Part shown: positions 38,701 through 47,448 of the stretch, in pieces
Numbering within the stretch: the first letter of the stretch is position 1
How the letters are laid out: each line of letters opens with the position of its first letter
Assembly: GCA_035649495.1 (NCBI GenBank)
Contig: DASRJL010000041.1
Span: 30,949-94,948 of the forward strand
DNA from: SG8-41 sp035649495
GTDB taxonomy: Bacteria > Pseudomonadota > Gammaproteobacteria > Burkholderiales > SG8-41
DNA length: 64,000 nucleotides
Direction: 5' to 3'
Notes under the pieces: generated by a model
What the model saw: the letters and a program-made list of their open reading frames with translations, nothing else
Database searches by the model: none
Told to the model about the DNA's origin: nothing
Program-made: the position numbers and the translations under genes

Positions 38701-41055
38701 ATGAAATTTTCAGAGAACTGGCTCCGCACCTTCGTCAACCCGCCGCTTAACACGCGCGAGCTGGCGCAGGCGCTGACGATGGCCGGCGTGGAGGTCGAGG
38801 CGATAGAACCGGCCGCGCCGCCGTTCGACCAGGTCGTGGTGGGGGAGGTGCTCAAGGTGGAGCGCCATCCCGATGCCGCGCGCCTGACGGTGTGCCAGGT
38901 CAATGCCGGGGCCGAGCCGCTTACCATCGTCTGCGGCGCGCCCAACGCGAGGCCCGGCATCAAGGTGCCGACCGCGCTGCCCGGCGCGCAGCTGCCGGGG
39001 AAGAGCATCAGGGTCGCCAGCGTGCGAGGCGTGGAATCCCATGGCATGCTCTGTTCGGCCGTGGAGCTCGGCCTGCCCGCCGACGTGGACGGATTGCTCG
39101 TGCTGCCGGACGATGCGCAGGTCGGGACGAGCGTGCGCGAGCTGCTCGATCTCGACGATCAGCTCCTGACGCTGAAGCCCACGCCCAATCGCAGCGACTG
39201 CCTGTGCCTCATCGGCGTGGCGCGGGAAGTGGGCGCCGTGAGCGGTGCGTCGCTCCGAACGCCGGAGATCCGGCCGGTGCGTGTCAGCGTCACCGAAAAG
39301 GTTCCGGTGGTGCTCGAAGCGCCCGAGGCATGCCCGCGGTATTGCGGGCGCATCATGCGCGGCGTCAACGCGCGGGCCGCGACGCCGGAATGGATGGTCC
39401 GGCGTCTCGCGAGAAGCGGCATCCGCTCGATCAGCGCGCTGGTGGACGTCACCAACTACGTGATGATCGAGCTGGGCCAGCCGCTGCACGCATTCGACCT
39501 CGCGAAGCTCGAGGGCGGCATTCGCGTGCGCTACGCGAAATCGGGAGAGAAGCTGACGCTCCTGAACGGCTCGACCCCGGAGCTCGGACCCGGCTGGCTC
39601 GTGATCGCCGACGAGCGCAAGGCGGTGGCGCTCGCCGGGATCATGGGAGGGCTCGATACCGCGGTCACCGAGACGACCAAGGACGTGTTCCTGGAGAGCG
39701 CGTTTTTCGCGCCCGATGCCATCACCGGCAAGTCGCGCGCGCTCGGCTTCGGCTCCGATTCGGCGTATCGCTTCGAGCGCGGCGTGGATTTCGGCGCAAC
39801 CCCGGCAGCGCTCGAGCGGGCGGCTCAGCTCGTGATGGAAATCTGCGGCGGCGCCGCGGGGCCGGTCAGCGAAACCCGCGTACATCTTCCCGCGCGCGAT
39901 CCTGTGCGGCTGCGGCTGAAGCGCGCCGAGCGGCTGCTCGGGATCCGCCTCGAGCGCGGGCAGGTGAGCGACATCCTGCGCCGGCTGCGCTTCGAGTTTT
40001 CCGCGGCTGAAGGCGAATTCCGGGTGACGCCGCCGACCTACCGCTTCGACATCGCCATCGAGGAAGACCTGGTGGAGGAGATCGCCCGGATCCACGGCTA
40101 CGACCGGATCCCGGCCACGATTCCTGCCGCGCCGGCCGTCCTGCTGCCGGTGCCCGAAGCGCGGCGCGATGCAGCGGCCCTGCGATCGGTGCTCGTCGAA
40201 CGCGACTACCAGGAGATCGTGAGCTACAGCTTCGTGGACGAGAGCTGGGAGCGGGACCTGGGGGGAAACCCGTCGCCCGTCGCGCTGGCAAATCCCATCG
40301 CGAGCCAGATGAGCGTGATGCGCTCGACGCTGGCAGGGGGCCTCGTCAACGCCCTCGCGTTCAATGTGAGCCGCCGGCAGACGCGGGTGCGGTTGTTCGA
40401 GATCGGACGCTGTTTTCTGCCGGCGAGCGGGGGCAAATACCCGCAGCCGGTGCGCGTGGGCGGAATCGCGTACGGTGACGCCCTGCCGGAGCAGTGGGGC
40501 GGCGTGAGAAGGCCCGTCGATTTCTACGACGTGAAGGGGGACGTGGAGGCCTTGCTGACGCCGCGCGGGGCACTCTACCGGCCGGATCCTCACCCGGCGC
40601 TGCATCCCGGCAAGAGCGCGCGCATCGAGCTGGACGGCGTGCATGCCGGCTGGATCGGGGAATTGCATCCCCGCTGGCAACAGAAGTATGATCTTCCCGC
40701 TGCACCCGTCCTCTTCGAGCTCGACTACGACACAATAAACGGACGGGGCCTGCCGGTCTCCACCGAGATTTCCAAGTTCCCGCTGGCGCGGCGCGATATC
40801 TCCGCCGAGGTCGACGAGGGTGTGGGCTACCAGGCGATACTGGAGGAACTGAAGCGCGACCCGCCCCCCTTTGTGGCCGACATAGGCCTGTTTGACATCT
40901 ACCGCGGTACCGGTGTAGAAAATGGAAAAAAGCGTCTTGCATTCAGGGTGTTATTACAGGATACTCGCAGGACTTTGACGGACGCGGAAGTCGAGTCCGC
41001 GGTGTCGCGGTTGCGCGAAGTACTGAAGCTCAAATTCAACGCGAAGCTCCGATGA
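38701..41055 (+). CDS. pheT: phenylalanyl-tRNA synthetase beta subunit
   Basis: 784 residues, full length. tRNA-binding EMAP-like domain (~40-150, VVGEVLKVERHPDAARLTVC), B3/B4 editing domain (~210-390, including LVDVTNYVMIELGQPLHAFD), B5 domain (~400-475, ending EEIARIHGYDRIP), catalytic-like core, and a C-terminal FDX-ACB anticodon domain (FPLARRDISAEVDEGVGY on). Editing of mischarged Tyr-tRNA is expected. Its stop overlaps an ATG that is not the ihfA start. Confidence 0.97.
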   Translation: MKFSENWLRTFVNPPLNTRELAQALTMAGVEVEAIEPAAPPFDQVVVGEVLKVERHPDAARLTVCQVNAGAEPLTIVCGAPNARPGIKVPTALPGAQLPGKSIRVASVRGVESHGMLCSAVELGLPADVDGLLVLPDDAQVGTSVRELLDLDDQLLTLKPTPNRSDCLCLIGVAREVGAVSGASLRTPEIRPVRVSVTEKVPVVLEAPEACPRYCGRIMRGVNARAATPEWMVRRLARSGIRSISALVDVTNYVMIELGQPLHAFDLAKLEGGIRVRYAKSGEKLTLLNGSTPELGPGWLVIADERKAVALAGIMGGLDTAVTETTKDVFLESAFFAPDAITGKSRALGFGSDSAYRFERGVDFGATPAALERAAQLVMEICGGAAGPVSETRVHLPARDPVRLRLKRAERLLGIRLERGQVSDILRRLRFEFSAAEGEFRVTPPTYRFDIAIEEDLVEEIARIHGYDRIPATIPAAPAVLLPVPEARRDAAALRSVLVERDYQEIVSYSFVDESWERDLGGNPSPVALANPIASQMSVMRSTLAGGLVNALAFNVSRRQTRVRLFEIGRCFLPASGGKYPQPVRVGGIAYGDALPEQWGGVRRPVDFYDVKGDVEALLTPRGALYRPDPHPALHPGKSARIELDGVHAGWIGELHPRWQQKYDLPAAPVLFELDYDTINGRGLPVSTEISKFPLARRDISAEVDEGVGYQAILEELKRDPPPFVADIGLFDIYRGTGVENGKKRLAFRVLLQDTRRTLTDAEVESAVSRLREVLKLKFNAKLR

Positions 41056-41072
41056 CGTTGAAAGGGGACCAC

Positions 41073-41381
41073 ATGACGTTGACGAAGGCCGAGCTGGCCG
41101 ATCTTCTATTTGAGAAGGTCGGCTTCAACAAGCGCGAGGCAAAGGACATGGTGGAGTCGTTTTTCGAGGAAGTCCGCCTCGCGCTCGAGAACGGGGCGGG
41201 CGTCAAGCTCTCCGGCTTCGGCAACTTCCAGCTGCGCGACAAGCCGCAGCGTCCCGGCAGGAACCCCAAGACGGGGGAAGAGATCCCGATCACGGCGCGC
41301 CGCGTCGTGACGTTCCATGCGTCGCAGAAGCTGAAGGCGATGGTGGAGCAGAACTACCATGGAAGCAAGTCAAAGTCCTAA
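41073..41381 (+). CDS. ihfA: integration host factor alpha subunit
   Basis: DNA-bending protein of the HU/IHF family; with IhfB it organises promoters and site-specific recombination sites, including att sites of tRNA-integrating islands such as those downstream. 102 residues starting MTLTKAELADLLFEK; chosen over ATG 41052 because AAAGGGG precedes it and family members begin here. Seen: FEEVRLALENGAGVKLSGFG and PGRNPKTGEEIPITARRVVT (DNA-binding arm with RNPKTG). C-terminus overlaps the merR gene. Confidence 0.95.
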   Translation: MTLTKAELADLLFEKVGFNKREAKDMVESFFEEVRLALENGAGVKLSGFGNFQLRDKPQRPGRNPKTGEEIPITARRVVTFHASQKLKAMVEQNYHGSKSKS

Positions 41382-41724
41382 GACACAGCTGCCGCCGATT
41401 CCGGCGAAGCGCTACTTCACGATCGGTGAGGTGAGCGAGCTGTGCGGCGTGAAGCCCCACGTGCTGCGCTACTGGGAGCAGGAGTTCACGCAGCTGAAGC
41501 CGGTGAAGCGCCGCGGCAACCGGCGCTACTACCAGCACCACGAAGTGCTCCTCATACGCCGCATACGGGAGCTGCTCTACGACCAGGGCTTCACCATCAG
41601 CGGCGCGCGCAATCGCCTCGACGAGCTGGTATCGGAGCCGGCGAAGCCCGCGCGCGCGGCGCGTGCAGGCCTCGCCTCGCTGCGCAAGGAATTGAAGAGC
41701 GTCCTCGAGTTCCTCCGGAGCTAG
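41359..41724 (+). CDS. MerR-family regulator adjacent to ihfA
   Basis: 121 residues with an N-terminal winged HTH: YFTIGEVSELCGVKPHVLRY, WEQEFTQLKPVKRRGNRRYY, then a short dimerisation helix. No effector-binding domain and no cysteine metal site. This small MerR-like protein is regularly found directly after ihfA in proteobacteria; its role is not established. The start overlaps ihfA by 23 bases. Confidence 0.88.
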   Translation: MEASQSPKTQLPPIPAKRYFTIGEVSELCGVKPHVLRYWEQEFTQLKPVKRRGNRRYYQHHEVLLIRRIRELLYDQGFTISGARNRLDELVSEPAKPARAARAGLASLRKELKSVLEFLRS

Positions 41725-41755
41725 GATTGCTTCCGGCTCGCGCCGCAAGCAATCC
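41724..41755 (+). terminator. inverted repeat after the ihfA-merR genes
   Basis: GGATTGCTT and AAGCAATCC form a 9-bp stem around a 14-base GC-rich loop, starting at the last base of the merR stop. It is followed by TGATTGAAAA without a T-run, so terminator function is only likely by position at the end of the operon. Confidence 0.45.
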
Positions 41756-41810
41756 TGATTGAAAACCCAGTCAAATCTCGGCTGCACATGGCGGCGCGGG
41801 AGATTTCCGA

Positions 41811-43157
41811 ATGAACCATGTGTTCCATCGCAATTCCCGCTCGGAGTATCCGGTCGCTGCCGGAGGGGAAGGGCCGTACCTCATGGACTCGGCGGGCAAG
41901 CGCTATCTCGACGCATCCGGCGGCGCGGCGGTTTCCTGCATAGGCCATGGGCACCCCGCGGTGATCGAGGCGATCCGCGAGCAGGCGGGCAAGCTCGCGT
42001 ACGCACACACGTCGTTTTTCACGAGCGAGCCGGCCGAAGAGCTCGCCGACTGGCTGATCGACGGCGCGGGCGGCGCGTTCGAGCGCGTGTACCTGGTTTC
42101 CGGCGGGTCGGAGGGAGTGGAGGCCGCCCTCAAGCTCGCGCGCCAGTACTATCTCGAGGTCGGCCAGCCGCACCGCTCGCATTTCATCGGCCGGCGCCAG
42201 AGCTACCACGGTAACACCCTGGGCGCGCTCGCCGTCGGGGGCAACGCGTGGCGCCGCGCGCAGTTCCGGCCGCTGCTCATGGGCGCCGGGCACGTCGCAC
42301 CCTGCTACGCCTACCGCGACCGCAAAGAGGGCGAGACCGATCAGCAATACGGAACGCGGGTGGCGGACGAGCTGGAGCAGGCCATTCTCAAGGCGGGCCC
42401 GGGCCGCGTGATCGCCTTCATTGCCGAGACGGTGTCCGGGGCGACGCTGGGCGCGGTGCCGGCCGTCGCCGGCTATTTCCGGCGCATCCGGCAAATCTGC
42501 GACCGCTACGGCGTGCTCCTGATACTCGACGAGGTCATGTGCGGCATGGGCCGGACGGGGACCCTGTACGCGTACGAGCAGGAAGGGATAGTCCCGGACA
42601 TAGCGGTCATCGCGAAGGGCCTCGGCGGCGGCTACCAGCCGATAGGCGCCACGCTCGTGTCGGGAAAAATCTTCGATGCGATACGCAAGGGCACCGGGTT
42701 CTTCCAGCACGGGCACACCTACCTCGGGCATCCCATCGCCTGCGCGGCGGCGCTCGCGGTCCAGCGCGTGGTGCGCGACGAAAAGCTGCTCGAGAACGTG
42801 TCGCGGCAGGGCGAGTCGCTGCGCGCGGCGCTGGAGACGCGCCTCGGCCGGCACGCCCACGTGGGCGATATCCGCGGCCGCGGGCTTTTCATCGGAATCG
42901 AGTTCGTCGCCGACCGCGGCACCAAGGAGCCGTTCGGGCCCGATCTGAAGGTGAACCAGGCCGTGAAGCGTGAAGCGATGGCGCGCGGCCTGATGGTCTA
43001 CCCGATGGGCGGCACGATAGACGGCCAGCGCGGCGACCACGTCATGGTCGCGCCGCCGTTCACCATCAACGAGCGCCACGTGGCGGAGATCGTGGACAAG
43101 CTGGGCGCATCGGTCGACGCGGCCCTCGCAACGCTGCGGACGAGGGTGGCCGGCTGA
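41811..43157 (+). CDS. class III PLP-dependent aminotransferase
   Basis: 448 residues, omega-aminotransferase fold. Seen: YLDASGGAAVSCIGHGHPAV, VYLVSGGSEGVEAALKLARQ, SYHGNTLGALAVGG, LLILDEVMCGMGRTGT (PLP Asp), PLP-lysine in VIAKGLGGGYQPIGA (~270), and FFQHGHTYLGHPIACAAALA. The family includes amine/beta-amino-acid and polyamine transaminases; the substrate is not predictable here. It lies between the translation operon and tRNA-Pro and may have its own promoter. Confidence 0.87.
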   Translation: MNHVFHRNSRSEYPVAAGGEGPYLMDSAGKRYLDASGGAAVSCIGHGHPAVIEAIREQAGKLAYAHTSFFTSEPAEELADWLIDGAGGAFERVYLVSGGSEGVEAALKLARQYYLEVGQPHRSHFIGRRQSYHGNTLGALAVGGNAWRRAQFRPLLMGAGHVAPCYAYRDRKEGETDQQYGTRVADELEQAILKAGPGRVIAFIAETVSGATLGAVPAVAGYFRRIRQICDRYGVLLILDEVMCGMGRTGTLYAYEQEGIVPDIAVIAKGLGGGYQPIGATLVSGKIFDAIRKGTGFFQHGHTYLGHPIACAAALAVQRVVRDEKLLENVSRQGESLRAALETRLGRHAHVGDIRGRGLFIGIEFVADRGTKEPFGPDLKVNQAVKREAMARGLMVYPMGGTIDGQRGDHVMVAPPFTINERHVAEIVDKLGASVDAALATLRTRVAG

Positions 43158-43163
43158 TATAAT
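43158..43163 (+). promoter_or_regulatory. TATAAT -10 box of tRNA-Pro
   Basis: A perfect TATAAT directly after the aminotransferase stop (TGA 43155-43157), 9 bases before the tRNA. The -35 region around 43135 (TGCGGA) is poor. Confidence 0.55.
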
Positions 43164-43172
43164 TCGACCCCT

Positions 43173-43249
43173 CGGGGCGTAGCGCAGCCTGGTAGCGTAC
43201 CGGCATGGGGTGCCGGTGGTCGTGAGTTCAAATCTCACCGCCCCGACCA
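43173..43249 (+). tRNA. tRNA-Pro(GGG), attachment site of tandem islands
   Basis: 77 bases. Acceptor CGGGGCG pairs with CGCCCCG; D arm; anticodon arm CCGGC-ATGGGGT-GCCGG gives anticodon GGG; T arm GTGAG-TTCAAAT-CTCAC; A and encoded CCA. Its last 45 bases recur at 54755 and 58669, so it served as attB for integrated elements while staying intact. Confidence 0.97.
43205..43249. repeat. att repeat copy 1 (3' part of tRNA-Pro)
   Basis: 45 bases from the anticodon loop (ATGGGGTGCC) to CCA, identical at 54755-54799 and 58669-58713. Weaker similarity continues ~15 bases further (ATAATCAAAAAC here, ATAATCAAAGAC at copy 2, AATAATCAAGAAC at copy 3). This is the left boundary of the island. Confidence 0.92.
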
Positions 43250-43482
43250 GATAATCAAAAACTTGTGACAGACATTTAACTTACAAATTAAGAGACGTTG
43301 CCGAAGTCCGTCGCAAACCGATTCCTCACGTAGTCAAAGCTTTAGGCGATTTTCTTCATTCGCCGATAACCGCGCCTAGTAGAATTGTTTTGCCGGTGCG
43401 CAGTGTTTTCGTGCTGGATAAGAACGCCAAGTTCCTTGGGCCTGATCTCACCCGCAGATGCAGTCGTGAACACAAGGCGCCT

Positions 43483-44088
43483 TTAGCTTTTCGGCTTAGG
43501 TACCGCGACCGCGTCCAGCCCGACTCGCTCGGCAAACGAACGCTTCGGCTCGGGGGTAGGCCCCAATGCTTTGAATTGGGTCGAGCGCTGCGGAAAAAGC
43601 AACGCGAGCCGCTCGACCGCGTGTCGCTTGGCCCCGTTACAACCTGCGTCTCGGACAACCTGCATCAACAAACCCTCCTCGTCGAGGGCCTCGATTGCCG
43701 CATCGTGAAGCTCACAAGGGACGAAACTCTTCGCGACACGCAGCACTTCCTCGGTGTCCATCGTCCGAAAGTATGCCGTCTGGACCTTCGGCCGAATGGA
43801 ATCAAATGCTCTGACTGCCTCGTGGAGATACTGTCTTTCAAGCAGTGAACGTACACGATCCAGCCAGCCCGGTGCTGTTTCTTTCTCGCACCGCGGATGC
43901 GCCCGAACGATCTCTATACCGCGTCGGCATTCGCTTGCCATAACGTTGTATTCGCGCCAGAAGTCTTCTCCTCTGGCTGTGAGGTCTTTATCGCGGTACC
44001 GCTCGCCGAACGCATCGGACCATCGCTCGCTGGCACGAGTCAGCGCATCGATCAGTTCGACTGATGCATCGAATTCCTGTGTCGCCAT
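43483..44088 (-). CDS. island protein of unknown function (201 aa)
   Basis: Not recognised. Mostly helical, soluble, charged; begins MATQEFDASVELIDALTRAS and contains WREYNVMASECRRGIEI and CELHDAAIEALDEEGLLMQV. GGAGG lies eight bases before the ATG at 44088, which supports a real gene. It follows a 71-codon minus-strand gene by 32 bases, so the two may form a unit. Its codon use is less GC-extreme than the chromosome to the left, consistent with transfer. Nearest gene to the tRNA-Pro end of the island. Confidence 0.6.
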   Translation of the reverse strand: MATQEFDASVELIDALTRASERWSDAFGERYRDKDLTARGEDFWREYNVMASECRRGIEIVRAHPRCEKETAPGWLDRVRSLLERQYLHEAVRAFDSIRPKVQTAYFRTMDTEEVLRVAKSFVPCELHDAAIEALDEEGLLMQVVRDAGCNGAKRHAVERLALLFPQRSTQFKALGPTPEPKRSFAERVGLDAVAVPKPKS

Positions 44089-44120
44089 GGCAGTCCTCCC
44101 TTAACGGCGTATCGGGGTAT

Positions 44121-44336
44121 CTACTCCTCTACTATGAACTCGCCCAACAGGACACATACGCGTGTTCCAGACGTCGACCGATCGAATTCATTGCCCGGAC
44201 CATCGCCTGGCCAGTACTCCGAGCCGCTCACCTTCACGCAGTAGCGCGCACTGCGCACGACCAAGGTAGTCAGATCCCTGTTTTCGATACGAAATGAAGC
44301 GTTTTGCCCCGAGCTACGTTGAATTACTGATGCCAC
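44121..44336 (-). CDS. small island protein of unknown function (71 aa)
   Basis: Open frame from GTG 44336 (VASVIQRSSGQNASF) to a TAG at 44121. Balanced composition (SARYCVKVSGSEYWPGDGPG, then CVLLGEFIVEE) looks protein-like, but no family is recognised and the start is uncertain. Immediately upstream of and in line with the 201-residue gene. Confidence 0.4.
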   Translation of the reverse strand: MASVIQRSSGQNASFRIENRDLTTLVVRSARYCVKVSGSEYWPGDGPGNEFDRSTSGTRVCVLLGEFIVEE

Positions 44337-44346
44337 TGTTCGAGTG

Positions 44347-44527
44347 ACGCAGCGTCTTTGGCGCGACGGGTGTCGCTATGTGAAGGCGGGCGTTGTCTTT
44401 GTCGACCTTTCCTGCTCATCAATGAGACGGTTCGGATGGCCCAGTCTTTGGCGAAACGGGTTTCGCTATGTGTCACTGACCGCCCTAATGGAGCCACCGA
44501 TGATCGGGTTAATGGAGCCACTTTGAG
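44347..44527. repeat. possible solo end of an IS21-like element
   Basis: Two ~28-base direct repeats, TCTTTGGCGCGACGGG..CGCTATGTG (from ~44353) and TCTTTGGCGAAACGGG..CGCTATGTG (from ~44444), then two copies of TAATGGAGCCAC (44490s and 44510s). Multiple internal repeats near a terminus are characteristic of IS21-family ends, but no istA/istB gene is present and no second end was found. Confidence 0.35.
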
Positions 44528-44597
44528 CTGGTCTTTTCCAGGGTCTCGGTGGTGATTGAGCTCATCGAGTTCCAGGCCCGTTACCCAGAACGATACA

Positions 44598-44882
44598 TTA
44601 CGCCGAAAAATCCCGGCTCCTAACACGCGTTTCAAGTTTTTTGCCCCTCTCATATCCATGAATATTTCCCTTCGTCCAATACACTAGGACACCTTCTGCT
44701 GTGTATATTTTTATATGTAAGTTAAGTACATTGAAGGGCTGGCTGAATTCTTTCGGCTGAATCTTACCTAGAGTCCAAACGATTATTGCTATTCCGGGAA
44801 GGTCCTTGGCAACCATCCTTCGGCGCAGTTCATTTACACCGATCTCATTCCGTTCCTTTGATTCTTTACGCCATCTTGCCAT
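44598..44882 (-). CDS. possible small island gene (94 aa)
   Basis: Frame from MARWRKESKERNEIGVNELR to a stop at 44598, including LPGIAIIVWTLGKIQPKEF and VLNLHIKIYTAEGVLVYWTK. Local base composition is markedly more AT-rich than the chromosome. No family recognised; a plus-strand frame overlaps part of it. Uncertain. Confidence 0.35.
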   Translation of the reverse strand: MARWRKESKERNEIGVNELRRRMVAKDLPGIAIIVWTLGKIQPKEFSQPFNVLNLHIKIYTAEGVLVYWTKGNIHGYERGKKLETRVRSRDFSA

Positions 44883-44977
44883 CCCTTCTTGACCCCCACG
44901 AACCCCTTCAGCCATCCCCGGACTTGAGAGAGATGTTATTTGCTCGGGTAGTTCAAGATCCGTGTTTATCGGCTCGT

Positions 44978-45512
44978 AACGGAGCAGGATGCAAACTCTT
45001 GTTGCTGGTCCAGTTCATTCTGGAGTTCATTCTCGCTCGACGCTTGCTTACTTTCTTGTTGATGATCGTATCGGGCTGGACCAATCGGCGGCAACTGACC
45101 GTCATCGAATACCTGCAGGCCGAGAATCGATTGCTGAAGGAACGCCTCCACGGCACAAGCATTCGATTCACCGATGCCGAACAGGCGCTCCTGGCGCGGA
45201 ACGCCAAGGCGGTTGGACGGAAGACCCTACTGAAGCTGGAGGCCATCGTAACTCCCGATACCCTGAAGCGCTGGTACCAGCGCCTGGTGGCTTAGAAATG
45301 GGACTACAGCAAGCGTTGTGGGACAGGTCGCCCGGGAATCATGTGCGGGATTGCCGATTTGGTCGCGCGCATGGCCCAAGAGAATCCGAGGATGATATTT
45401 CTCGGGCAGGCTTCGCTGCATCGGGCGATCGCGCACAACATGGCTCACTATCATGCGGAGCGCAACCATCAGGGACTGGGGAACCGTACCTCACTGGCGG
45501 GGCGCAGGCACT
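44978..45512 (+). pseudogene. transposase (integrase-core) remnant, stop codon and internal deletion
   Basis: Frame reads ..RRQLTVIEYLQAENRLLKE, RFTDAEQALLARNAKAVGRK, VTPDTLKRWYQRLVA, then a TAG at 45293-45295, and continues in the same frame KWDYSKRCGTGRPGIMCGIA, MAQENPR, then directly MIFLGQASLHRAIAHNMAHY and HAERNHQGLGNR. These are the N- and C-terminal ends of an rve-type transposase; the central DDE catalytic core (~150-200 codons) is deleted in frame at about 45390. Non-functional. The first ~60 codons of the surrounding open frame are not family-like, so the left limit is approximate. Confidence 0.75.
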
Positions 45513-45516
45513 GTCG

Positions 45517-47448
45517 TCAGGCCGGGGGCTCCAAGGGGCGATCGAGCAGCACTACTCGCCAGTCCAGCACCTCATTGATCAGAAGGCGCGCGGCATTGTT
45601 CGCGATCGCCATCGCCTCGCCCATGAACAGGGCGACACTGGATTCCGCTTTTTCCACGCGTGCGAGCAGCCCATCCACCTCGCCTACCAAGCCGCCCAGG
45701 TGCTGGGCCATCGAGGCTGAGCGCTTCGCGATGCGACGGAATTCCCCCTGGTTGACGATCCCGGCTAGCGACGCGCCGAGCGCGGGAAAAAAGCCACCGA
45801 AGAAGATCAGGAGATGCGGCGACTCAGGAATCCAGGCCCGCAAGATGGAGCCTTCCGGCAAGCCAAGGCCCGGAACGAGATGGGCGAAGCACGCAGCGAG
45901 CGTCAGACAGAGCAGCGCGATGCCCGCCGCGTGTAGGCGGTGCTCCAGGTTGTGGGCGCGGTCTGCGGCGGCCTGATGGAAGCTGGCCTGGCCGCTTAGC
46001 ACTCCGTGCAGGTCCTTCAGGGTCGCTCGGAGGTATCCGCGGTCGACGGCTGCATTCGGCAACCCCAGGGCCCGCTCCACACTACGCACGTACCAGGACA
46101 TCCACGTGGCGTTCGATTGTCCGTAGATCGCCCAATGGGCGGGAATTTGCGGATACGGACGGCCACCGCCGAGCGGAGCGACGAGCCTCAGATGGCGCAC
46201 CAGCTCGGCGGCCAGACGGTAGTCGATCCAGCGCGCGTGCCAGCGCCGCCACACGCCGCTGACCACCATGACCAGTATGGCGAGGATCGCGACGAGCTCT
46301 GCTGCTACCGCCAACGTCTCAGGGGTCCCGTGCGGCTGGAAGACCGCCGCGACCGGGAGTAGCGCCATCCCCACCGCCAGCGCGGCGAGCAAGTAGGAGA
46401 GAATGAAAACGCTGCGATAGCGGTCGGAGCACAGCACCGCGAGCTTGTCGGGCCACGCGTAAAACGGCCTCAGCCGCTCCAGCAGAGCGCCTATCGACGG
46501 AGGATCGCTCACGTCCCACTCCTTCGCGCTGTCCTCCTCGAACGGATTTACGCGAAAACCTCGACGGGGAGCACGGAATTCCCCTACGATGTCCCGGAAC
46601 AGACCCCACACCACCGCGGCCGACCATCCTGGCTGGCGCTCCGAATAGAAGCGGCATAGCGCCAGTTTCGGGTTCTCTACCTGGCGATGCGAGGAATCCG
46701 CCGTAGATTGCGGCAGGTCCAGCGCTTGGCGGACCCACCTTTGAAGCTCGGGACGAGCCAGCGACGCCTCTCTCGATACGGGCATCGCGCGAGGACTGCC
46801 CGCGGGCTTTATCGCGCCCGTCCCACCTACGATCAACTGCCACCCGTGGGGGGCCCGCGCATCGACCCAGACGATTGGAACTCCCTGGCGCTGCGCCTCA
46901 TCGAGGGTTTCCTCGGTGCCGCCGCGCTTGCCTTGCCGCTCGCCGTCCCATACAACGAGAAGAAGATCGGATTGATTCAGGACCATGCGACCGCCGGCGC
47001 CGTACGCCGGTGCACCTTCGTCGGAACGGTCGCCGTCGAGCTGGAAGGACGATGCGGCACGTCCCAGGAGCTGCCGGAAGCGTGACAGCGAGTCTGCCTC
47101 GAGCGCGTGCGGTGCGGCGAAATCGCGCTCATACTCCGCGCGCTGGAACGGCATGATGCAGCAAAGAGTGTAGCCGGCCTCAAGCGCCTGCTCGGCGAAA
47201 AGCCGGTCGGTGCCCTCCGCGAGCGGCGAAATCGCCCGGAGGACCGGATGCGACTGATCGTAGAGATGAACGCCGTCGAAATGCACACTGCACACGTTCT
47301 CGACTTCCTCGCGGACGCAGTCGAGGATTTCGCGCAGCGCGCGCGCGAGCGTATCGAAATCGGCATGCTGGAGGCGGTTCGGGCGATGGCCGACGATTCC
47401 GACGCGAAATGCGAGCGGCGCACGAGGTGGTGATTTTGGTCCTGTCAT
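45517..47448 (-). CDS. SLOG-like domain + four-helix membrane protein
   Basis: 643 residues. Residues ~13-200 look like a SLOG/Rossmann nucleotide-binding sensor: FRVGIVGHRPNRL, ISPLAEGTDRLFAEQALEAG, LLLVVWDGERQGKRGGTEET, VPIVWVDA. A linker follows, then helices at ~346-370, 379-400, 508-530 and 545-566; the last pair with GFFPALGASLAGIVNQGEF resembles the SLATT/DUF4231 membrane-effector type. Known members of these classes pair with nucleotide-signal (SMODS-type) systems as pore-forming effectors; that role here is inferred. AGGA lies just before the ATG. Last gene of the minus-strand group led by the NACHT protein. Confidence 0.6.
   Translation of the reverse strand: MTGPKSPPRAPLAFRVGIVGHRPNRLQHADFDTLARALREILDCVREEVENVCSVHFDGVHLYDQSHPVLRAISPLAEGTDRLFAEQALEAGYTLCCIMPFQRAEYERDFAAPHALEADSLSRFRQLLGRAASSFQLDGDRSDEGAPAYGAGGRMVLNQSDLLLVVWDGERQGKRGGTEETLDEAQRQGVPIVWVDARAPHGWQLIVGGTGAIKPAGSPRAMPVSREASLARPELQRWVRQALDLPQSTADSSHRQVENPKLALCRFYSERQPGWSAAVVWGLFRDIVGEFRAPRRGFRVNPFEEDSAKEWDVSDPPSIGALLERLRPFYAWPDKLAVLCSDRYRSVFILSYLLAALAVGMALLPVAAVFQPHGTPETLAVAAELVAILAILVMVVSGVWRRWHARWIDYRLAAELVRHLRLVAPLGGGRPYPQIPAHWAIYGQSNATWMSWYVRSVERALGLPNAAVDRGYLRATLKDLHGVLSGQASFHQAAADRAHNLEHRLHAAGIALLCLTLAACFAHLVPGLGLPEGSILRAWIPESPHLLIFFGGFFPALGASLAGIVNQGEFRRIAKRSASMAQHLGGLVGEVDGLLARVEKAESSVALFMGEAMAIANNAARLLINEVLDWRVVLLDRPLEPPA

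Noticed and set aside
44786..44977. First part of the plus-strand frame that leads into the transposase remnant
   Set aside because: Not similar to transposase N-termini and overlaps a minus-strand candidate; only the later part is supported.
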